NCBI RefSeq assembly: GCF_000142805.1
Contig: NC_013080.1
Location: forward strand, 434,001-498,000
Reading direction: 5' to 3'
Length of the DNA stretch: 64,000 nt
Source of the DNA: Lachancea thermotolerans CBS 6340
Lineage: Eukaryota; Ascomycota; Saccharomycetes; Saccharomycetales; Saccharomycetaceae
How positions within the stretch are numbered: position 1 is the stretch's first letter; every line of letters starts with the position of its first letter. The position numbers were made by a program, and so were the translations under genes. This document shows, in pieces, positions 56,531 to 64,000 of this stretch. The notes beneath the pieces were generated by a model. It saw only the letters and a program-made list of their open reading frames with translations, was not told the DNA's origin and did not search any database.

Positions 56531-58828
56531 TTATTTCTTTCTCCCAAATATCTTTTTGAGCTTTTTACCAAAACTGCTCTTCTTTTTGGTGTCGCCCTCT
56601 TCAGCACTTGGAGACAGTTGCTCACTAAAAAACCTCTGGCTCAAGTTATTGTTGCCCTTGGCAGGTGACATGTCACTCTTATTGCTTACACTTCTCAAAG
56701 ACAATGTACTTATCTTCTTGTTTGGCGTGTTGTGCTTCGAGTTGGGCGCGGTTGAAGATTGCACGAAGTTCGGCTGCGGCGGCGCAAAACCTGAATCCTT
56801 TTTATTTCTCAAGGAAAACCCTCCATTCCTGACCCCTGGCTTTGCCGTTGGTTTGGCTGGACTTACAGTTGAGATAGGGGAATATTCATCCTCAGAGTCT
56901 GAGTCATGGAACCTAGACTTCCATCCTGAATTAGAAGCGGGCAGCGATGCTTGACTTCTGATTTGTGACGAGGAGTCTCGCCCAGTGGAGATTGAGTTTG
57001 CGTCATTGTGGAAGTTTTCTCCTACTACAGGTCCGTAATTAGCCTCTTCAGACACCTCGTCTCTCAAAGACAACTTCTTAAAGCCCATATGAGTCTCATT
57101 AGGTCTGATCTTCTCGAAACTTGATCTTTTCTGTGGAGGTTCGGGAGGGAAAAAGGCTCTTTTATCATTGATTGTCTGTTGAGGCCTAGTGCGACTTTTG
57201 GGTTTTATCTTCTTGTCTTGTCTGATGGATTCCGGCCGCATAGTTGACCTAGCGGGTGGTCGTATTTCGCTACGCAGGGGGGTTTGCATTGACATATGCT
57301 TTGGCTTTGTGACTGCCGGTATATTTTTCTGAACTGCAGTAGCGTTAGTCACCATTGAGGATGGACGCGTTTTTCGCACTGGGGGTTGGCGCCTGCTGTG
57401 TTCGTCAGACATTTGGGCATTTAGTCTAGTGTTCTCAGCTGTCGCTAACGAAAGGTAAGCTTCCTCGGCCTTCGAACCAAAGTTTTCCTTATATGGATTG
57501 CGCATAGAGTTGTCACTTGCAGTTTTCTTCAACGCAGGCTTCATGGGAGAAGGTACCTTGTTTAAAGGTGCCATCTCACCACCTCCGTTCCCTGTAATTT
57601 GACTGCTGGCCTGCTGCTCGAGGCCTCCGGCGTTCGACTCTTGAGCAGAAGTCAAGACTTTTTTGTGGCCCTTGTTTAGGTATTGGTTGGCGGATCGTAT
57701 GTATTTAGCCATGCTATTACCATTAGTGCCACCACCTTCCTCAGCGCTGGCGCTTTGTGTAGGACTATTCGCTTCATTGCGCGAAGAAGCGTTTGACTCT
57801 TCTTTGATAACATCCTCGACAGTCTTCCCAGTATTCTCTTTGCCGCTTTCATTCTCTTTGCCGCGAATTCCCGATCTGGGCGCAGGTTCACTACTCACAG
57901 TAGCCTGTTTTAGAGCTTCTTCCTCGGTAGGGTATGGGCTAGCATCATTCAGGTCAGCGTGATTTTGAGTTTCAGAGATATCTTCATTAGGCGGTGAAAT
58001 TAGCACCGTTGGCGGCTGCTTGGTTTCATTCAAGTCCCCTGAGTCCACCGTTTTTGTAACAATATTCACTTGCTTTTCTCTCAAACGCAAAATTGAAACC
58101 TCTGGTGCTGCTTTTTTCGAAGGAGGAGTGAGTTCTATGGGGTTAACGACCTCTTTATTTTGACGATCTAATTGCAGTTGTTCGTCAGTCTCCTCTTTTA
58201 GAGACTGCTCAACAAGCGGTTTGTTATTTTTGGGTGGCTCCGACCTACGGATCATGGGTTCTTTTTTTTGCTTTTGCGTGACGGGAGCAGATGACTTCTG
58301 TTTCTGAGAAGCGTGCGAATTGAGAGAGGTCTTTCTCCCTAGGGAGTTGTTGCGCACTGAAAGACCGCTGTGAACAGACGCGGATCTTCTGTTCATACTA
58401 GAGTTCCTAGAAGGAGGTTTTTGAACCTCTGAGATAGGCACCTCGATCAATTTGAGTCCGCTGGGGCCAGGCACATACCGTTTCACAGTCACAGGCTTTG
58501 TTTGGGTTTGAGCCCCGCCAAACGCGTGGAATGTATCCTCGGCGTCATAAAACTCGCTTTCATCTATACTATCCCTTACCCTAGGACCCTTCAATTGCAA
58601 GCTAGATGACCGCCGAGAGTCTCGACGCGTCCGCAAGCTGTTGTTCCTGCTACTGATTGACGCAGCTCTAACCATGGAATTGGAGCGAGACAAGCTATTG
58701 TAGCGCGGTAGCTTTTCTGCGTTAACTTTCGTGCCCTTCGAGTCCAGGGCCCTCCCTATCGCCGAAGCGGCAGCTAAGGCCTCAGAGTCTATAGCCCTAC
58801 TCTCCCGCGATCTTCTCGAGTGGAACAT
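56531..58828 (-). CDS. SEG1: Eisosome stability protein, Seg1/Seg2 family
   Basis: This 765-residue, mostly disordered protein matches Seg1 (YMR086W) and Seg2 (YKL105C), which organise eisosomes at the plasma membrane. The N-terminus has the conserved AIDSEALAAASAIGRALDS and a Ser/Arg-rich SRSNSMVRAASISSRNNS. Other conserved points are ESEFYDAEDTFHAFGG and RPPARSTMRPES. The very basic C-terminus (GKKLKKIFGRKK) is suited to membrane binding, like the family tail. One gene for both paralogues, at the junction where YMR086 and YKL105 meet, as expected before the duplication. Confidence 0.88.
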   Translation of the reverse strand: MFHSRRSRESRAIDSEALAAASAIGRALDSKGTKVNAEKLPRYNSLSRSNSMVRAASISSRNNSLRTRRDSRRSSSLQLKGPRVRDSIDESEFYDAEDTFHAFGGAQTQTKPVTVKRYVPGPSGLKLIEVPISEVQKPPSRNSSMNRRSASVHSGLSVRNNSLGRKTSLNSHASQKQKSSAPVTQKQKKEPMIRRSEPPKNNKPLVEQSLKEETDEQLQLDRQNKEVVNPIELTPPSKKAAPEVSILRLREKQVNIVTKTVDSGDLNETKQPPTVLISPPNEDISETQNHADLNDASPYPTEEEALKQATVSSEPAPRSGIRGKENESGKENTGKTVEDVIKEESNASSRNEANSPTQSASAEEGGGTNGNSMAKYIRSANQYLNKGHKKVLTSAQESNAGGLEQQASSQITGNGGGEMAPLNKVPSPMKPALKKTASDNSMRNPYKENFGSKAEEAYLSLATAENTRLNAQMSDEHSRRQPPVRKTRPSSMVTNATAVQKNIPAVTKPKHMSMQTPLRSEIRPPARSTMRPESIRQDKKIKPKSRTRPQQTINDKRAFFPPEPPQKRSSFEKIRPNETHMGFKKLSLRDEVSEEANYGPVVGENFHNDANSISTGRDSSSQIRSQASLPASNSGWKSRFHDSDSEDEYSPISTVSPAKPTAKPGVRNGGFSLRNKKDSGFAPPQPNFVQSSTAPNSKHNTPNKKISTLSLRSVSNKSDMSPAKGNNNLSQRFFSEQLSPSAEEGDTKKKSSFGKKLKKIFGRKK

Positions 58829-59224
58829 AGGCTAATTGAAGATTAAACAGGCCTTCCAGCGGTGATTGACCTTTCTATAATCAAAGGGGATTTGCCAAAA
58901 ATTCCATGTTCTCGAAACTTTTTTGCTTATGTAGAACCGTAAATCGCTACTGACGATATGCTAAGTAGTTAAACTACTTAATCTTTAAGAGCTATTTATA
59001 AAAGTTTTAGTTTTATATCGGCCACCTCGGACTTCAATTGCTTAAACTTATTTCAGCTCTTTGACAGCAGCGGTGAACATACATACCTCTTCCTTAGCTG
59101 TAGGTTGAAAGGGCACCGCATTTATTTTTATTCGACATTCGAATCTCTGCGCAACTGCAACCATTAGACGCTGCGTAGCATTTTTTTATAGTATCCTTTA
59201 TTATTTGATCTTGCCGAAACAGTT
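58829..59224. other. SEG1 promoter region (396 bp)
   Basis: AT-rich region between the SEG1 start and the GFA1 stop. It has near-matches to the ARS consensus (ATTTATTTTTA at about 59121) but none perfect. Nothing else is recognised. Confidence 0.55.
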
Positions 59225-61726
<2,502 letters not shown>

Positions 61727-63262
61727 CTACAGATCACCAAATTTGTCGTAAACTGATCTCCAGTTGGCAAAGAAGCCCTTGAAGAACTTTATGGCTAGTC
61801 CGATATCCTTGGAGCCTGTAGCAGCACGGATACTGTGCATTGACAGTTGCGCTATGCCGAGATCAATAGTACGGGCACCGGTTTGGGATGAGATGAATGG
61901 ACCAATTGTACCGCCAGAGCGTGAGTTGTTCTTGATGTGAAAGTATTGTAGCTTATCGCCATTGAGACGAGCGAGCTCCTCGGCGACGGCCAGGCCTACG
62001 ACGTCGGTAGACATGTGTAGATTTGAATCCAGTGACAAAGTGACACCGACGTTGGGCTTTGGCCGGTGATGCTCCAGATAGACGGATGAAAAGTTTGGGT
62101 TGAACATATGGTTGACGTCTGCCGAGATGATGAGAGAATTGGCAAAAGTCGTACGGAGCAACTCAGGCGAATCGCCGTGTAGGTTTGCTACCACGCGCTG
62201 AACGACACTTTCTAGAAGTCCGCCACGCGCACCTTGTCTCGAGAGAGAGCCAACTTCTTCGTCGTCAAACAATGCAACGATGCTGAAGGCGTCCCTAGGC
62301 ACAGGCCCGTCATTAGCAAAATCAATCAATGAGTTGACAGCCGAGAAACTGCACAGGCGGTCGTCGAGACGAGGCGCGAACAAAAAGTCATTCTTCAACC
62401 CGCCCAAAGTGCCTTTCTGCACGTCGAACAGATCGAGGTCGACCTGCACCAGTTGGCTCACTTTCACCTTCGCAAGGGACGCGATGTACCTAAGCAAGCC
62501 TATTGGGTGCTTACCGAAGAGTGGACTCCTCTTCTCGTCTTCGGAGTCGCCCTCCTCGTCATCATCGCCAGTCCCAGAGTATCCTATCACAGGCACAGCC
62601 TGGTCTTCCTTGTCAAATGGTCCATTTGCGGGCTCACCGAAGTGCACAGCCAACGAGGGGATCTTCGCAATAGGGTGTGGCGCGGAGTTAATCAGCCTCG
62701 ATTCAATCTTGCCTGAGTCGGGGTCGCGCACAAGCACGCGGCCACCAATTCCCAGATCCCTGTCGAACCAGTACGTGTTCAAGGTCCCTCCGTATGGAGC
62801 GACGCCTAGCAACTGAAACCCTTCGACGTCTTTCTTGGTAGAGACAGGCTTCAGCTTCGCGCACAGTGCATCGATGTGCGAGCCAATGGCACCGACACCT
62901 GTTTCGTATTTCCAATCGCTGCCCAAAATGAAAGCAACAAGATTAGTGCCATTCCGGATGGTGTAATACTTACCGCTTTTCACCTCGGACCAAGTGGACT
63001 TCTCACTCACGTAGCTAAATCCAGCCTCGTCCAGCTTGCGCGAAAAATACTCTACCACATGGTATATGGTTGGGCTCTCATATGTGAAGTTGATGTAGCT
63101 TTTTGAGCTTTCCTCGAAGTAGTCTTTTCCACGGTATTTTTGGCTACTGTTATGAGCTACAGCAGCTGGCTGGCTTGCTTCGCCTGTGGTGGGCTTTTGG
63201 AGCGCTAGAAGCTCAAGGGTTTTCTTAATTTGGGCCAAAGCCTCCTGGGTTGCGTCTGACAT
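61727..63262 (-). CDS. APE1: Vacuolar aminopeptidase I (M18 family, Cvt cargo)
   Basis: This 511-residue metallo-aminopeptidase (S. cerevisiae Ape1 514) is made in the cytosol, assembles into dodecamers and aggregates, and reaches the vacuole by the Cvt pathway and autophagy. The N-terminal helix EALAQIKKTLELLAL is the Cvt-type propeptide matching QLKKTLQML. The zinc ligands are in GVGAIGSHIDALCAKLKP, ALFDDEEVGSLSRQGA and the C-terminal SMHSIRAATGSKD. Other blocks: YGGTLNTYWFDRDLGIGGRV, LFAPRLDDRLCSF, SADVNHMFNPNF, NNSRSGGTIGPF. Same order GFA1-APE1 as YKL104C-YKL103C. Confidence 0.96.
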   Translation of the reverse strand: MSDATQEALAQIKKTLELLALQKPTTGEASQPAAVAHNSSQKYRGKDYFEESSKSYINFTYESPTIYHVVEYFSRKLDEAGFSYVSEKSTWSEVKSGKYYTIRNGTNLVAFILGSDWKYETGVGAIGSHIDALCAKLKPVSTKKDVEGFQLLGVAPYGGTLNTYWFDRDLGIGGRVLVRDPDSGKIESRLINSAPHPIAKIPSLAVHFGEPANGPFDKEDQAVPVIGYSGTGDDDEEGDSEDEKRSPLFGKHPIGLLRYIASLAKVKVSQLVQVDLDLFDVQKGTLGGLKNDFLFAPRLDDRLCSFSAVNSLIDFANDGPVPRDAFSIVALFDDEEVGSLSRQGARGGLLESVVQRVVANLHGDSPELLRTTFANSLIISADVNHMFNPNFSSVYLEHHRPKPNVGVTLSLDSNLHMSTDVVGLAVAEELARLNGDKLQYFHIKNNSRSGGTIGPFISSQTGARTIDLGIAQLSMHSIRAATGSKDIGLAIKFFKGFFANWRSVYDKFGDL

Positions 63263-64000
63263 TTGTGTATTTTGTTCTTACTCAGTGTTCACTCCCCTAT
63301 TATCAGGTATTATTATCTGGCTGGCTTATATACGCTTTTTTTCGTTTCTGGGACCCGCTCGAGGAAGTGGCAAAAATGACACGCTCGGTACCCTTAAGAT
63401 CACTGGGTATGCGGGCGACTGTTTTGCTGGTAATCTAATGCAAATATTTCGGTCAAATTAGGAGCAGGGGGGAGATATCAAGGAGCTTTACTAAAGCTAT
63501 ACGCGACTTCACGGTAATATGATAAGCCGCAATATGCGGTCATCTGACTCAACGCGTTAATTCAATATGCTCACTAGAACTAGCATACGAGAGTCGGTAA
63601 AACATCGAAGTCTCCTTGACATCGACAATCATAGTAGGATTCGGAGCAAGCGTCCGTGTATAGGATGGCCCTGTAGGTGATAAAAGCATGTTTACTGAAG
63701 TTCACACTCTCGCTCAAGCCAAACTTGAAAGGTTAGCGCTTAGCCTCATGGAGCCGCGAATTCATTTGGAGGGATAGAAGCACTGCCCGGGGCTCTGCGA
63801 GTCGCGATTTACGTGTGTCCTTCTTTAACCATATCTTCAATCCGCACGTGAATAAGTGAGCACCTCCTGTCACGTGACCAGGAATTCTGCTTTTGGACTA
63901 GACCGCGGATGGTGTTTTTTCGCGTTTATGTGTTGATATGCCTTCGCACGGAAGTAGTCTGCTTGGTGTAGTGTTTTGATATGTTTACATGGAAGATCTC
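63263..64000. other. Gene-free right end (738 bp)
   Basis: The region upstream of APE1 runs to the window edge with no gene. It has TGACTCA (63546-63552) overlapping ACGCGT (63552-63557), and CACGTG at 63845-63850 and 63871-63876, the latter inside the palindrome GTCACGTGAC. This looks like the promoter of a gene beyond the edge; HSL1 would be the S. cerevisiae neighbour, but nothing here proves it. Confidence 0.55.
63845..63878. promoter_or_regulatory. Two CACGTG boxes near the right edge
   Basis: CACGTG at 63845-63850 and 63871-63876. The second is in GTCACGTGAC, the favoured Cbf1 site form; Pho4 also recognises the core. Confidence 0.5.

Overview
The window is a gene-dense, nearly intron-free stretch of nuclear chromosome from a budding yeast (Saccharomycetaceae). 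It holds 35 protein-coding genes and two tRNA genes in 64 kb; one gene runs off the left edge and one gene has a convincing intron. The genes correspond to those of S. cerevisiae chromosome XI left arm (about YKL134 to YKL103) and chromosome XIII right arm (about YMR106 to YMR086), interleaved in a single copy. Genes kept in S. cerevisiae as duplicate pairs (PGM1/PGM2, YPK1/YPK2, DGR2/YMR102C, SEG1/SEG2) occur once. That is the signature of a species that branched off before the whole-genome duplication. Moderate GC and high protein similarity suggest Lachancea or a close relative; this is inference, and gene names and synteny come from recall of the families, not from a search.

Layout. 1-10 kb: OCT1 (3' part), tRNA-Lys(CUU), YKU80, PGM, YPK1, and RRN3 with an 81-nt intron. 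10-20 kb: MUB1, VPH2, SRT1, OAC1, DGR2, SRP21, SSH4, a block that looks inverted relative to S. cerevisiae. 20-30 kb: tRNA-Ala(AGC), SBA1, the YMR099C-type epimerase, PRR1, APN1, RAD27, ABF1. 30-42 kb: ATP25, KTI12, MTG1, HAP4, SNZ1, SNO1, CTF13, SLD2, with UTP15 at 42-43 kb. A 2.2-kb gene-free stretch follows (43.4-45.6 kb). 45-64 kb: AIP1, NPL6, YTA12, VBA1, the YMR087W-type macro-domain gene (its 3' end overlaps VBA1), AAT1, SEG1/2, GFA1, APE1, and a 0.7-kb promoter-like tail.

There is no operon logic, but several genes carry regulatory sites that fit their function: a perfect Leu3 site upstream of OAC1, a heat-shock element and TATA box upstream of SBA1, two MCB boxes upstream of RAD27, two adjacent Gcn4 sites next to SNO1, and PAC plus RRPE-like motifs next to UTP15. 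ABF1, MTG1, HAP4, SNZ1 and SNO1 lie in GC-rich sequence; the 42-60 kb side is more AT-rich.

I saw no transposon, LTR, CRISPR array, centromere or telomere. The most interesting observations are the RRN3 intron and its hairpin, a perfect 19-bp inverted repeat with GCGGGG cores upstream of HAP4, a leucine zipper inside the HAP4 product, the Leu3 site at OAC1, and the coding overlap of VBA1 with its convergent neighbour.
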